A DNA stretch of 64,000 nt from Curvibacter microcysteis (GCF_028649435.1 NZ_JAQSIN010000001.1), one strand, 5' to 3'; positions 8,761 through 17,441 are shown, counted from the stretch's first letter. Numbers and translations are program-made. The notes: generated by a model from the sequence alone, not told the origin.

Positions 8761-9492
8761 TCAGTTCCCGCCATCCGGGACAAACACGTATCCGACGCCC
8801 CAGACGGTTTGAATATAACGCGGTGCTGCAGCATCCACCTCGATCAATTTACGCAGGCGTGACACTTGTACGTCCAGGCTGCGGTCAAAAGGCTCGAACT
8901 CACGCCCGCGTGCCAACAGGGCCAGCTTTTCACGCGACAGGGGTTGGCGGGGGTGGCGCACCAAGGCCTTGAGCATGGCGAACTCGCCCGTGGTCAAGGG
9001 CAGTTCCTCGCCGTTGCGTTGCAGGGCCCGGGTGCCCAGGTCAAAGGTGAAGGGGCCGAACAGAACCTGTTCGTTGTCGCCTGAGGGCGCCCCTGGCGCC
9101 TCTTGGGGGGGGCGGCGGCGCAGCACGGCGTGGATGCGCGCCAGCAGTTCGCGCGGGTTGAAGGGCTTGCCCAGGTAGTCGTCGGCACCCACTTCCAGGC
9201 CGACGATGCGGTCCACGTCTTCGCCCTTGGCGGTCAGCATGATGATGGGGGTGCGGTCGTTGGCCGCGCGCAGGCGGCGGCAGATGGAGAGGCCGTCTTC
9301 ACCAGGCATCATCAGGTCCAGCACAATCATGTCGACCGACTCGCGCAGCAGGATGCGGTTGAGGGCTTTGCCGTCTTCGGCCACCATGACCTCAAAGCCT
9401 TCTTGGCTCAGGTAGCGGCGCAGCAGGTCGCGGATGCGGGCGTCGTCGTCAACGACCAGGATCTTGTCGGTGCGGGTGCTGGATTGGTTCAT
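8761..9492 (-). CDS. ompR: OmpR-family response regulator
   Basis: DNA-binding response regulator of 243 residues. Receiver domain: acidic pocket Asp15/Asp16 in VVDDDARIRDLLRRYL, phosphorylation site Asp59 in MIVLDLMMPGEDGL, Thr87 and Lys109 in GADDYLGKPFNPRELLARI. The winged-helix output domain (about 140-240) ends in VSRLRKLIEVDAAAPRYIQTVWGVGYVF. The TAKGEDVDRIVGLEVGADDY block is typical of true OmpR rather than PhoB. The ATG at 9492 (MNQSSTRTDK) is preferred over an upstream in-frame codon at 9519 because an AGG lies about 10 bases before it. Three TGTWACA motifs lie in its upstream region. Confidence 0.93.
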   Translation of the reverse strand: MNQSSTRTDKILVVDDDARIRDLLRRYLSQEGFEVMVAEDGKALNRILLRESVDMIVLDLMMPGEDGLSICRRLRAANDRTPIIMLTAKGEDVDRIVGLEVGADDYLGKPFNPRELLARIHAVLRRRPPQEAPGAPSGDNEQVLFGPFTFDLGTRALQRNGEELPLTTGEFAMLKALVRHPRQPLSREKLALLARGREFEPFDRSLDVQVSRLRKLIEVDAAAPRYIQTVWGVGYVFVPDGGN

Positions 9493-9507
9493 TTTTATTG
9501 ACCTAAT

Positions 9508-9583
9508 TTGTAACAGCACCGATTCTGAGACTTGTTACAGCTGATTGACCAGCCTTTTGAAGGCGTTATCACACACTGTTACA
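9508..9583. promoter_or_regulatory. Three TGTWACA motifs, candidate OmpR sites
   Basis: TGTAACA at 9509-9515, TGTTACA at 9533-9539 and TGTTACA at 9577-9583 lie in the 270-base gap between ompR (minus) and the SIMPL gene (plus). TGTWACA is the core found in several E. coli OmpR sites such as those of ompF. The sequence shows the motifs; binding and autoregulation are inferred. The rest of the gap shows nothing else recognisable except a GGAGG before the plus-strand gene. Confidence 0.45.
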
Positions 9584-9762
9584 CAACTTGCGATCATGAG
9601 CGGGCATCGTCTTACATCATCACGGGATCTTGTCTGATGCATCCGATTCAACGGGGCTTGGCGTCTTTTGAGAGGCCGTTGTTTGCTGCCTGTATGCGGC
9701 AAGTTCGAGGCCACCGGGTAGCCGGTGAGTCGCTTTTGTTTCAATCCTTGGGAGGCTGAAAA

Positions 9763-10515
9763 ATGGATTTGTCAGTGCGTGCAAAAAGCGCTCGCTGGAG
9801 CAGCATCACAGCGCTGGTCTGGGCCCTGGCATGGGGTGCCAGCGCCAGCAGCAGGGTTCATGCCGAGCCTGTGTCATTGGCGCAGCCACAAAATGTCTTG
9901 CAACTGTCCAGCAGCGGCTCGGTTGAGGTGGTGCAGGACTGGCTGAGCCTCACTTTGAGTGTGACACGGGATGGCGCCGACCCTGCGCTGGTGCAGTCCC
10001 AATTGCGCACCGCCTTGGATGCGGCGTTGCTGGAGGCCCGAAAAGCGGTTCAAGCCGGTCAGGTGGAGACCCGCACCGGGGCCTTCACGCTGTACCCCCG
10101 CTACAACCGCGACGGCAAGATCAGTGGCTGGCAAGGCAGTGCTGAGTTGGTGCTGGAAGGCCGTGACATCCCGCGCCTGACGGCCACGGCCGGGCGCATT
10201 CAAAGCCTCAACGTGACCCAGGTCCAGTTCTCATTGAGCCGTGAACAACGCACCCGGGTCGAAGGCGAGGCCCAGGCCCTGGCGGTGGAGAAGTTCAAGG
10301 CCCGGGCCAGCGAACTCAGCCGTCAGTTCGGCTTCTCTAACTATGTGCTGCGCGAGGTGAATGTCAGCGCGTCGGACAGCGGAAGCATGCCGCGCCCCCG
10401 CATGATGGCGATGGAGGCCAAAGTGGCGTCCGCTCCGATGTCGGCTGACCTGCCCGTGGAGGCGGGTCGCAGCACGGTGAGCGTGAACGTCTCGGGCTCG
10501 GTGCAAATGCGCTGA
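9763..10515 (+). CDS. Secreted SIMPL (DUF541) domain protein
   Basis: A 250-residue exported protein. Residues 1-35 contain an N-terminal positively charged stretch, a hydrophobic core (ITALVWALAWGASA) and a likely cleavage after HAEP/VSL. The mature part follows the SIMPL/DUF541 pattern: QNVLQLSSSGSVEVVQDWLSLTLSV at the start, a central segment with TGAFTLYPRYNRDGKISGWQGSAELVLEGRD (about 110-145) and a C-terminal block ending VSVNVSGSVQM. E. coli YggE is the best-known relative, linked to oxidative stress resistance without a known enzymatic activity. A GGAGG lies 8 bases before the ATG. Divergent from ompR across a gap with possible OmpR sites, so OmpR control is a reasonable guess. Confidence 0.85.
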   Translation: MDLSVRAKSARWSSITALVWALAWGASASSRVHAEPVSLAQPQNVLQLSSSGSVEVVQDWLSLTLSVTRDGADPALVQSQLRTALDAALLEARKAVQAGQVETRTGAFTLYPRYNRDGKISGWQGSAELVLEGRDIPRLTATAGRIQSLNVTQVQFSLSREQRTRVEGEAQALAVEKFKARASELSRQFGFSNYVLREVNVSASDSGSMPRPRMMAMEAKVASAPMSADLPVEAGRSTVSVNVSGSVQMR

Positions 10516-10598
10516 ATGCGCCGCCAGCCGCCGCAGACCAGCCTGGGCGGCTTCAGAACGCCCAGCCCTATCCAGCAGTCGGGGCGTGGTGTCGCTGT

Positions 10599-11381
10599 TT
10601 ACTGGGCGGTCCAGCCGCCGTCCATGTTCCAGGCCACACCGCGCACGTTGTTGCCGGCGGGCGAGCAGAAGAACACGGCCAGTTCACCCAATTCTTCGGG
10701 CGTGGTGAATTGCATGGAGGGCTCTTTTTCACCCAGCAGTTCGCGCGTGGCCTGCTCGTTGGTCCATTGGTTGGCCGCGGCGCGGGCGTCCACTTGCTTT
10801 TGCACCAGTGGGGTCAGCACCCAGCCGGGGCAGATGGCGTTGCAGGTGATGCCGGTGGTGGCGTTCTCCAGGGCAGTGACCTTGGTCAGGCCCACGATGC
10901 CGTGCTTGGCTGCCACATACGCGGACTTTTCCGCCGAGCCCACCAGGCCATGCACCGAGGCCACGTTGATGATGCGGCCCCAGTTGGCGGCCTTCATGCC
11001 CGGCAAGGCCAGGCGCGTGGCGTGGAAGGCGCTGGACAGGTTGATGGCCAGGATGGCATCCCACTTCTCGACCGGAAAGTCTTCGACCCGCGCCACATGC
11101 TGGATGCCGGCGTTGTTGACCAGGATGTCGACGCCACCAAAACGGGTCTTGGCGAATTCGATCATGTCGGCGATCTCGGCCGGCTTGCTCATGTCGGCGC
11201 CGTGGTAGGCCACTTGCACGCCATGGGCCTGGCCAGCGGCAGCCACCTCGGCTTGCGGGGCTGTGGCATCACCAAAGCCGTTCAGGATGACGTTGGCGCC
11301 TTGGCGAGCGAGGGACTTGGCAATGCCCAAGCCGATGCCGCTGGTGGAGCCCGTCACAAGAGCTGTCTTACCGTTCAACAT
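10599..11381 (-). CDS. bdhA: D-3-hydroxybutyrate dehydrogenase
   Basis: NAD-dependent short-chain dehydrogenase that interconverts D-3-hydroxybutyrate and acetoacetate, used when PHB is mobilised. The 260 residues show the SDR Gly-rich motif TGSTSGIGLGIA (about 9-20), NNAGIQHVARVEDF (about 90-103), catalytic Ser near 142 in NVASVHGLVGS, and YVAAKHG with Tyr155 and Lys159. The segments GIQHVAPVE-like, ICPGWVLTPLVQKQVDARA and a C-terminus ending MDGGWTAQ are typical of the bacterial 3-hydroxybutyrate dehydrogenase subfamily rather than of general SDRs. Transcribed divergently from an alpha/beta hydrolase, 72 bases apart. With phaR nearby it suggests a PHB-storing organism. Confidence 0.92.
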   Translation of the reverse strand: MLNGKTALVTGSTSGIGLGIAKSLARQGANVILNGFGDATAPQAEVAAAGQAHGVQVAYHGADMSKPAEIADMIEFAKTRFGGVDILVNNAGIQHVARVEDFPVEKWDAILAINLSSAFHATRLALPGMKAANWGRIINVASVHGLVGSAEKSAYVAAKHGIVGLTKVTALENATTGITCNAICPGWVLTPLVQKQVDARAAANQWTNEQATRELLGEKEPSMQFTTPEELGELAVFFCSPAGNNVRGVAWNMDGGWTAQ

Positions 11382-11453
11382 GCGTATTCTCCAGATGATT
11401 TAGGATGCCAGTGAACTTGATTATCAAGCCGTCCCGCGGGGCGGCCGGACGCC

Positions 11454-12365
11454 ATGAGCCATCCTACGCTGAACTACGTACCTTGCCCGGACGCGACGGG
11501 CAGTCACCGCATGGCTTACTGGGCTTGGGGGGACCCCACTGCGGCCCACGTCCTGGTCTGCGTCCATGGATTGGCCCGCCAAGGGCGCGACTTTGATGTG
11601 CTGGCAGCCGACTTCGTGGCCCGCGCGCCTCACCCGATCCGCATCATCTGCCCCGATGTGGTGGGGCGTGGTCAAAGCGATTGGCTGAGCGATCCCCAGG
11701 CCTACCAAATCCCCACCTATGCCACCGACATGCTGGCCTTGCTGGCGCAACTGCAGGCCCAGGCGCCGATCCAGACCCTGGACTGGCTGGGCACCAGCAT
11801 GGGGGGGCTGATCGGGCTGGCACTGGCGGGGCAGCCGGGCTTGCCTCTGCCCATGCCGTTGCGGCGCCTGGTGCTCAATGATGTGGGGCCGGTGATTGAG
11901 TGGGCAGCGTTGCAGCGCATCGGGGCGTATGTGGGTCAACCCGTTCGCTTTGCCGACGAGGCCCAGGCGGCTGCGGCTTTGTGGCTGATTTCCAGCAGTT
12001 TCGGTCCGCACACACCGGAGCAATGGTTGGCACTGAGTCGGCCCATGCTCAAGCCCTTGCCTGAGGGGGGGCTGGGTCTGCATTACGACCCGGCGATTGC
12101 GGTGCCCTTCCGGGCCTTGACGCAGGCCGCAGCGCAGGCGGGTGAAGCCGCACTGTGGCAACTGTACGATCAGGTGAACGCCCAAACTTTGGTCTTGCGT
12201 GGCGCGCAATCGGACTTGCTGTCTGCCGCCACCGCGGCCGCCATGGCGCAGCGAGGACCGCGTGGGAGGGTGGTGGAGTTACCAGGCGTAGGGCATGCGC
12301 CCACGCTCGTGGCGCAAGACCAGCGTGATACGCTCTTTGGCTTTTATTTTGGATCAGAGGCCTAG
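11454..12365 (+). CDS. Alpha/beta hydrolase
   Basis: A 303-residue cytoplasmic alpha/beta-hydrolase-fold enzyme. Visible elements: oxyanion-side HG in VCVHGLARQGRDFD (about 40-53), CPDVVGRGQSDW (about 66-78), nucleophile elbow GTSMGG with Ser near 113, an acid candidate in LRGAQSDLLS near 250, and catalytic His in ELPGVGHAPTL near 280. The substrate cannot be read from the sequence; the ordering of motifs matches small-ester or lactone hydrolases often seen in Burkholderiales. Only eight bases separate it from relA, so the two are probably co-transcribed. Divergent from bdhA, but a role in PHB breakdown is speculation. Confidence 0.85.
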   Translation: MSHPTLNYVPCPDATGSHRMAYWAWGDPTAAHVLVCVHGLARQGRDFDVLAADFVARAPHPIRIICPDVVGRGQSDWLSDPQAYQIPTYATDMLALLAQLQAQAPIQTLDWLGTSMGGLIGLALAGQPGLPLPMPLRRLVLNDVGPVIEWAALQRIGAYVGQPVRFADEAQAAAALWLISSSFGPHTPEQWLALSRPMLKPLPEGGLGLHYDPAIAVPFRALTQAAAQAGEAALWQLYDQVNAQTLVLRGAQSDLLSAATAAAMAQRGPRGRVVELPGVGHAPTLVAQDQRDTLFGFYFGSEA

Positions 12366-12373
12366 TTTTCCTG

Positions 12374-14587
12374 ATGAATAGTCTCCCGGTGGCGCCTCCA
12401 GGCTCACCTTCACGCTCTGCTCCCGTTCCTCAGCTGATTGCCGCGACGGCCCATGACCTTTCGGGTCAGGTCGATGTGCTGGCCCGTGCGCGCGCTTTTG
12501 CCGAGCCTTTCTTGGTCGACCAAGCCCTGCTGTCGGGTGAGAACACCCTGGCCCACGCCGATGCTGAGTCGGCCATCCTGCAGCTCATTGGGGGCTCGGA
12601 GGCCATGCAGGCCGCGTGTTACTTGGTCTACACCTGCGAACACCTGAGCAAGCCCCAAGAGGTCATTGCCAAGGTCTTTGGCAATAACTTCGCCACCTTG
12701 GCCGTTGAGACCACCAAGCTGATCCGCATCCAGCAGCAGGCGCGTGCGGCCGAGCAGCGCCTGGACGACCCGGCAGTTCAGAACGAGAACGTGCGCAAGA
12801 TGCTGCTGGCCTTCTCGCGTGACCTGCGCGTGGTGCTGCTGCGGCTGGCCTCCCGGTTGCAGACCTTGCGTTACTACGCGGCCACCAAGAAGCCCATTCC
12901 GCCCAGCTTGGCGCGGGAGTCCCTGCATGTGTTCGCTCCCTTGGCCAACCGCTTGGGCATCTGGCAGATCAAATGGGAGTTGGAGGACTTGGCATTCCGT
13001 TTTCTGGAGCCAGAGACCTACCGCGACGTCGCCCGGCTGCTGGACCAAAAGCGCACCGAGCGCGAGTTGTCCATGGCCGCACTGCGCCAGGAGCTGGAGA
13101 CCGAATTGCGGGCCCAGGGCATGGTGGCCAGCGTGCAGGGGCGGCCCAAGCACATCTTCAGCATCGTGAAGAAGATGCGCGGCAAGTCCCTGGACTTTGA
13201 CCAGGTGTTTGACATCCGTGCGCTGCGCGTGATCGTGGGCAGCGTGAAGGACTGCTATGCGGCCCTGAGCTGGGTGCATGAGCGCTTTGCGCCCATCCAT
13301 GCCGAGTTTGATGACTACATCGCCCGCCCCAAGCCCAACGGCTATCAATCGTTGCACACCGTGGTGCGCGACGCTGCGGGCAAGCCGATCGAGATCCAGA
13401 TTCGCACCCAGGCCATGCACGACCACGCCGAGCATGGTGTGGCGGCGCACTGGGCCTACAAGGAGGCCGGGACCAAAGGCTATGCAGGGGTGTCGGCCAG
13501 CAGTGAGTACGACGCCAAGATCGCCGTGCTGCGCCAATTGCTGGCCTGGGAGCGCGATCTGTCCGGGCCCCAGCACAAGCAAGGGCTTTTTGAAGACCGC
13601 ATTTATGTGCTGACGCCCAACGCCGCCATCGTCGAGCTGCCCCAGGGGGCGACGCCGGTGGACTTTGCCTACACGCTGCACACCGATGTGGGCCACCGCT
13701 GCCGTGGCGCACGGGTCGATGGCGCCATGGTGCCGCTCAACACCCCGCTGCAAAATGGCCAGACAGTGGAGATCACCATCGCCAAGGAGGGCGGGCCCTC
13801 GCGTGATTGGCTCAATGCCGAGTTGGGCTTTTTGACCAGCCACCGCGCCAAGGCCAAGGTGCGTGCCTGGTTCAATGCCTTGATCACCCACGAGACGGTG
13901 GCACGCGGCCGCGAGTCGGTCGAGAAATTGCTTCAGCGCGAAGGCAAGACAGCCATCAAGCTGGAAGACCTGGCTTCGCAACTGGGTTTCAAATCAGCCG
14001 ATGCCTTGTTTGAGGTGGTTGGCAAGGACGAGTTTTCGCTGCGCAACATCGAGAACCTGCTGCGCCCACCCGAGCCCGTCCTGGAGCCTGACGACTACCT
14101 GCTCTTGCGCAAGTCGCGCCATGTGGAAAAGACCCCCAAGGGTGGCGTGCTGGTGGTGGGCATCGATTCCTTGATGACCCAGCTGGCCAAGTGTTGCAAG
14201 CCGGCGCCACCCGACGCCATTGGGGGATTTGTCACCCGGGGCAAGGGCGTCAGCATCCATCGCCGCGATTGCAGCAACTTCCGCGAGATGGCCGCCCGCA
14301 GCGGCGAGCGCGTCATCGAAGTCGAGTGGAGCCGCACTAAGGGGGCCGACGTGGCGGTCTACCCTGTGGATGTGGCGGTGGAGGCGGCCGATCGCCAAGG
14401 CTTGCTGCGCGACATCTCGGAAGTGTTTGCGCGTGAGAAGACCAATGTCATCGGAGTGCAGACGCAGTCGGTCAAGGGCACGGCTTGGATGACGTTCACG
14501 GTGGAGGTTTCGGATTCAGCCCGACTTGGTAAGGTGCTGGGACTGGTCGCCGCGGTGAGTGGCGTGCGCTGGGCGCGGCGGCGCTGA
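12374..14587 (+). CDS. relA: GTP pyrophosphokinase RelA, (p)ppGpp synthetase
   Basis: Makes (p)ppGpp from ATP and GTP/GDP in response to uncharged tRNA on the ribosome. The 737-residue protein has the four-domain long RSH layout: N-terminal pseudo-hydrolase (about 20-190), synthetase (about 245-370), TGS (about 405-465) and C-terminal ACT (about 660-735). The hydrolase HD metal motif (HDVVEDT in SpoT-type enzymes) is absent, replaced by YLVYTCEHLSKP near 83-94. The synthetase carries EFDDYIARPKPNGYQSLHTVV (about 310-330), whose acidic EFDD is the mark of synthetase-only RelA as opposed to the basic RVKD-type motif of bifunctional SpoT. So this should be the RelA paralogue, with a SpoT elsewhere in the genome. 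Confidence 0.95.
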   Translation: MNSLPVAPPGSPSRSAPVPQLIAATAHDLSGQVDVLARARAFAEPFLVDQALLSGENTLAHADAESAILQLIGGSEAMQAACYLVYTCEHLSKPQEVIAKVFGNNFATLAVETTKLIRIQQQARAAEQRLDDPAVQNENVRKMLLAFSRDLRVVLLRLASRLQTLRYYAATKKPIPPSLARESLHVFAPLANRLGIWQIKWELEDLAFRFLEPETYRDVARLLDQKRTERELSMAALRQELETELRAQGMVASVQGRPKHIFSIVKKMRGKSLDFDQVFDIRALRVIVGSVKDCYAALSWVHERFAPIHAEFDDYIARPKPNGYQSLHTVVRDAAGKPIEIQIRTQAMHDHAEHGVAAHWAYKEAGTKGYAGVSASSEYDAKIAVLRQLLAWERDLSGPQHKQGLFEDRIYVLTPNAAIVELPQGATPVDFAYTLHTDVGHRCRGARVDGAMVPLNTPLQNGQTVEITIAKEGGPSRDWLNAELGFLTSHRAKAKVRAWFNALITHETVARGRESVEKLLQREGKTAIKLEDLASQLGFKSADALFEVVGKDEFSLRNIENLLRPPEPVLEPDDYLLLRKSRHVEKTPKGGVLVVGIDSLMTQLAKCCKPAPPDAIGGFVTRGKGVSIHRRDCSNFREMAARSGERVIEVEWSRTKGADVAVYPVDVAVEAADRQGLLRDISEVFAREKTNVIGVQTQSVKGTAWMTFTVEVSDSARLGKVLGLVAAVSGVRWARRR

Positions 14588-14637
14588 GTCGTTGGCTGGG
14601 CTTTGGCTGCGAGAAAAGTGAGTTTTTTTGGGTTTCT

Positions 14638-14667
14638 TTCAAAGGCGTGAAAAAACCGTGCTAAAAT
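14638..14667 (+). promoter_or_regulatory. Promoter of tRNA-Val
   Basis: TTCAAA at 14638-14643 and TAAAAT at 14662-14667 are 18 bases apart, and TGC directly precedes the -10 (an extended -10). The tRNA begins 25 bases downstream. The relA stop is about 50 bases upstream. Confidence 0.6.
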
Positions 14668-14692
14668 CGAATTCTCGAATGCAAACAGACAC

Positions 14693-14769
14693 AGGCGCGT
14701 AGCTCAGCTGGTTAGAGCACCACCTTGACATGGTGGGGGTCGTTGGTTCGAGTCCAATCGCGCCTACCA
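14693..14769 (+). tRNA. tRNA-Val(GAC)
   Basis: A 77-base cloverleaf with CCA encoded. Acceptor AGGCGCG pairs with CGCGCCT. D arm GCTCAGCTGGTTAGAGC, anticodon stem CCACC/GGTGG with loop TTGACAT, so the anticodon is GAC (reads GUC and GUU valine codons). T arm GTTGG-TTCGAGT-CCAAT. It is followed by a hairpin with a T-run at 14846-14874. Confidence 0.95.
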
Positions 14770-14844
14770 GTTTATCTGCTGAAGTAAACCAGACTTCAGA
14801 CATCACAGAAAACTGAAAACAAAGCCCCCGGGCTTCTGTTGATC

Positions 14845-14874
14845 AAGCCACCCACCGGGTGGCTTTTTCTTTTT
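14845..14874 (+). terminator. Intrinsic terminator after tRNA-Val
   Basis: AGCCACCC (14846-14853), loop ACC, GGGTGGCT (14857-14864), then TTTTCTTTTT. Eight perfect base pairs followed by a T-rich tract, 76 bases after the tRNA. Confidence 0.8.
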
Positions 14875-14912
14875 CCGACTTGCTTTTTGATCTCGACCAA
14901 GCTCCGGCTTGC

Positions 14913-14952
14913 CCGGATTGCCGGATTGCCGGATTGCCGGATTGCCGGATTG
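14913..14952 (+). repeat. Five tandem copies of the octamer CCGGATTG
   Basis: Five perfect head-to-tail copies of CCGGATTG occupy 40 bases in the 352-base gap between tRNA-Val and phaR, about 170 bases before the phaR start. An imperfect run (CTCCGGCTTG) precedes it. The array is non-coding. Apart from the tRNA terminator, this repeat and a TAAAAT at 15067-15072 that could be the phaR -10, the gap shows nothing recognisable. Confidence 0.9.
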
Positions 14953-15121
14953 ATTTTTGGCCCGGGCTGGGCTGGCACCTGGCTTGCTTGTCCGGCTTGG
15001 GTGGCCCAGTGGGGCGCACAATGGCTGGTCAGGGTAAACCTTGGCCGTTGGCCTGGGGCTGCTCCCTAAAATGTAACGATTCAACGATATTTCGATCCCA
15101 GCAGATCGAGGAGCCTCATTC

Positions 15122-15655
15122 GTGCAAAGCAAGAAAACCGCTGCCGGTAAGCCGGCCCAGCGTGTCATCAAAAAGTACCCCAATCGGCGCCTCTACGACA
15201 CGGATACCTCCACCTACATCACCTTGACCGAGGTGCGTCAGCTGGTCATGGACAGCGAGTCCTTTGTGGTGCGCGACGCCAAAACCAATGATGACCTGAC
15301 CCGCAGCATCCTGCTGCAGATCATCCTGGAGGAGGAGGCTGGTGGTGCGCCAATGTTCACCGAGGCGGTGCTGGCCAGCATCATTCGCTTCTATGGCCAT
15401 GCCATGCAGGGTTTCATGGGGTCTTACATCGAGAAGAACATCCAGGCTTTCTCAGACATGCAGACCCAGTTGACGGCGCAGTCCAAGAGCGTGTCGCCCG
15501 AGATGTGGGCGCAGTTCATGAGCATGCAGTCCCCAGTGCTGCAAGGCATGATGGGCAATTACGGCGAGCAGTCCAAAACGCTGTTGAGCCAGATGCAAGA
15601 GCAGATGCAAAAGCAGACCGAGCAGATGCTGGGCGCTTTTGGCTTGAAGCGCTGA
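15122..15655 (+). CDS. phaR: Polyhydroxyalkanoate synthesis repressor PhaR
   Basis: DNA- and PHB-binding repressor of phasin (phaP) genes. The 177-residue protein has the N-terminal PHB/PHA accumulation-regulator DNA-binding domain (RVIKKYPNRRLYDTDTSTYITLTEVRQLV, about 14-42) and the following PHB_acc domain (RSILLQIILEEE to FYGHAMQGFMGSYIEKNIQ, about 60-105), then a Gln/Met-rich helical tail. The start is a GTG at 15122 with GAGGAG at 15108-15113, a good Shine-Dalgarno at normal distance. It stands alone, away from phaC/phaA/phaB, which are not in the window. bdhA at 10.6 kb fits PHB metabolism. Confidence 0.95.
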   Translation: MQSKKTAAGKPAQRVIKKYPNRRLYDTDTSTYITLTEVRQLVMDSESFVVRDAKTNDDLTRSILLQIILEEEAGGAPMFTEAVLASIIRFYGHAMQGFMGSYIEKNIQAFSDMQTQLTAQSKSVSPEMWAQFMSMQSPVLQGMMGNYGEQSKTLLSQMQEQMQKQTEQMLGAFGLKR

Positions 15656-15724
15656 GGCGTCTGATTTTTGGGTCTTGCCGGGCTTGCATGACCCTGGGGG
15701 CGTCAGAACTGGGACAATGGCGGG

Positions 15725-17134
15725 ATGAGTGAAGTACTTGCCCCCCCTGTTGTTGGTTCCGGTCAGCCGGCCCCCCGTGTTGGTTTTGTCAGTCTTGGTT
15801 GCCCCAAGGCCTTGACCGACTCTGAGTTGATCCTCACCCAGCTCAGTGCTGAGGGTTACCAAACCTCCAAGACCTTTGAAGGCGCCGATCTGGTGATCGT
15901 CAACACCTGCGGCTTCATTGATGATGCCGTGAAAGAAAGTCTGGACACCATCGGCGAGGCCCTGGCCGAAAACGGCAAGGTCATCGTCACCGGTTGCCTG
16001 GGAGCCAAGCAAGGGCAGGGTGGTGAAAACCTCGTGCGTCAGATGCACCCCAGTGTGCTGGCGGTGACTGGTCCGCATGCGACTCAAGAGGTGATGGATT
16101 CGGTGCACAAGTACCTGCCCAAGCCTCATGACCCCTTCATTGATCTGGTGCCCAATGCTTTTGGCGAGGCGGGTATCAAGCTCACGCCGCGCCACTATGC
16201 CTACCTGAAGATCAGCGAAGGTTGCAATCACCGCTGTACCTTCTGCATCATTCCGTCCATGCGGGGTGATTTGGTGTCCCGCCCCATTGGTGATGTGCTC
16301 AAAGAGGCCAAGGCCTTGTTTGAGGGGGGCGTCAAAGAATTGCTGGTGATCAGTCAAGACACCTCGGCCTATGGCGTGGATGTCAAATACCGCACCGGTT
16401 TTTGGGATGGCAAACCGGTCAAGACCCGCATGCTCGAATTGGTTCAGGCCCTGAGCGAGTTGGCTGAGCCCCATGGCGCCTGGGTGCGCTTGCACTATGT
16501 CTACCCGTATCCCAGTGTGGATGAGATCCTGCCCTTGATGGCTTCGGGTCGTGTGCTGCCTTACCTGGATGTGCCCTTCCAGCACAGCCACCCTGATGTG
16601 CTGCGCCGCATGAAGCGCCCTGCCAGTGGCGAGAAGAACCTGGAGCGCATTCAACGCTGGCGTGAAATCTGCCCCGAACTGGTGATTCGCAGCACCTTCA
16701 TTGCGGGATTCCCGGGTGAGACAGAAGAAGAATTCCGGCACTTGCTTGATTTTGTGCGTGAAGCGCAAATCGATCGGGCGGGTTGCTTTGCCTACAGCCC
16801 TGTTGAGGGGGCTGCGGCCAATGAATTGGAAGGCATGTTGCCTGCGGAATTGCGGGAAGAGCGCCGTGCCCGATTCATGGCGGTCGCTGAGGAGGTGTCG
16901 ACGCAGCGTCTGCAGCGCCGGGTGGGTGCCACCATGCAGGTCTTGGTGGATTCTGCTCCTGCCTTGGGTCGCAAGGGTGGCGTGGGTCGCAGCTATGCCG
17001 ATGCGCCTGAGATTGATGGTGTGGTGCGATTGCTGCCACCTGAGAAGATCAGCAAAACCCTCAAAGTGGGTGAATTCACCCGGGCCCGCATTGTGGCGAC
17101 CGAAGGTCATGACCTGGTGGCGTTGCCAATTTGA
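15725..17134 (+). CDS. rimO: Ribosomal protein S12 methylthiotransferase RimO
   Basis: Radical-SAM enzyme that adds a methylthio group to an aspartate of ribosomal protein S12. The 469 residues cover three domains: UPF0004 N-terminal domain with the first cluster cysteines in VSLGCPKALTDSE (about 19-31), VNTCGFIDDA (about 59-68) and VTGCLGAKQG (about 92-101); radical-SAM core with CNHRCTFCIIPSMRG (about 165-180), giving CxxxCxxC; and a C-terminal TRAM domain (about 400-468). The SLGCPK and IPSMRG signatures separate RimO from MiaB (which has ...GCQMN). It ends in a strong terminator. Confidence 0.97.
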   Translation: MSEVLAPPVVGSGQPAPRVGFVSLGCPKALTDSELILTQLSAEGYQTSKTFEGADLVIVNTCGFIDDAVKESLDTIGEALAENGKVIVTGCLGAKQGQGGENLVRQMHPSVLAVTGPHATQEVMDSVHKYLPKPHDPFIDLVPNAFGEAGIKLTPRHYAYLKISEGCNHRCTFCIIPSMRGDLVSRPIGDVLKEAKALFEGGVKELLVISQDTSAYGVDVKYRTGFWDGKPVKTRMLELVQALSELAEPHGAWVRLHYVYPYPSVDEILPLMASGRVLPYLDVPFQHSHPDVLRRMKRPASGEKNLERIQRWREICPELVIRSTFIAGFPGETEEEFRHLLDFVREAQIDRAGCFAYSPVEGAAANELEGMLPAELREERRARFMAVAEEVSTQRLQRRVGATMQVLVDSAPALGRKGGVGRSYADAPEIDGVVRLLPPEKISKTLKVGEFTRARIVATEGHDLVALPI

Positions 17135-17200
17135 GTATTGCCTGCTCTCTTGGCGTGTGGAAGTCGCACGCGGTGCCTGCTGAATTAGCCTGAACCCGAG

Positions 17201-17232
17201 CCCTGGGGTGCGCAAGCACCCTGGGGTTTTTT
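17201..17232 (+). terminator. Intrinsic terminator after rimO
   Basis: CCCTGGGGTGC, tetraloop GCAA, GCACCCTGGGG (11 base pairs including two G-T wobbles), followed directly by TTTTTT. Confidence 0.85.
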
Positions 17233-17305
17233 GATGGGGTGGGGGAATTTGTTGGCGTTTCGGGGGCGGAGCGGGATTTGGTGGTGTGTCTGTCGCGCGC
17301 CCAAA

Positions 17306-17332
17306 ACAAAAAAGCCGCTGAAACAGCGGCTT
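17306..17332 (-). terminator. Intrinsic terminator of the tRNA-Leu pair (minus strand)
   Basis: AAGCCGCTG (17312-17320), loop AAA, CAGCGGCTT (17324-17332). On the minus strand the hairpin is followed by TTTTTTGTTTT, so it ends transcripts coming from the two tRNA-Leu genes. Confidence 0.8.
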
Positions 17333-17356
17333 GATTGCGTATGAATGATTACAGAC

Positions 17357-17441
<85 letters not shown>

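Noticed and set aside
14913..14952. CRISPR-like array
   Set aside because: Repeat units are 8 bp, directly joined and without spacers, so it is a simple tandem repeat.
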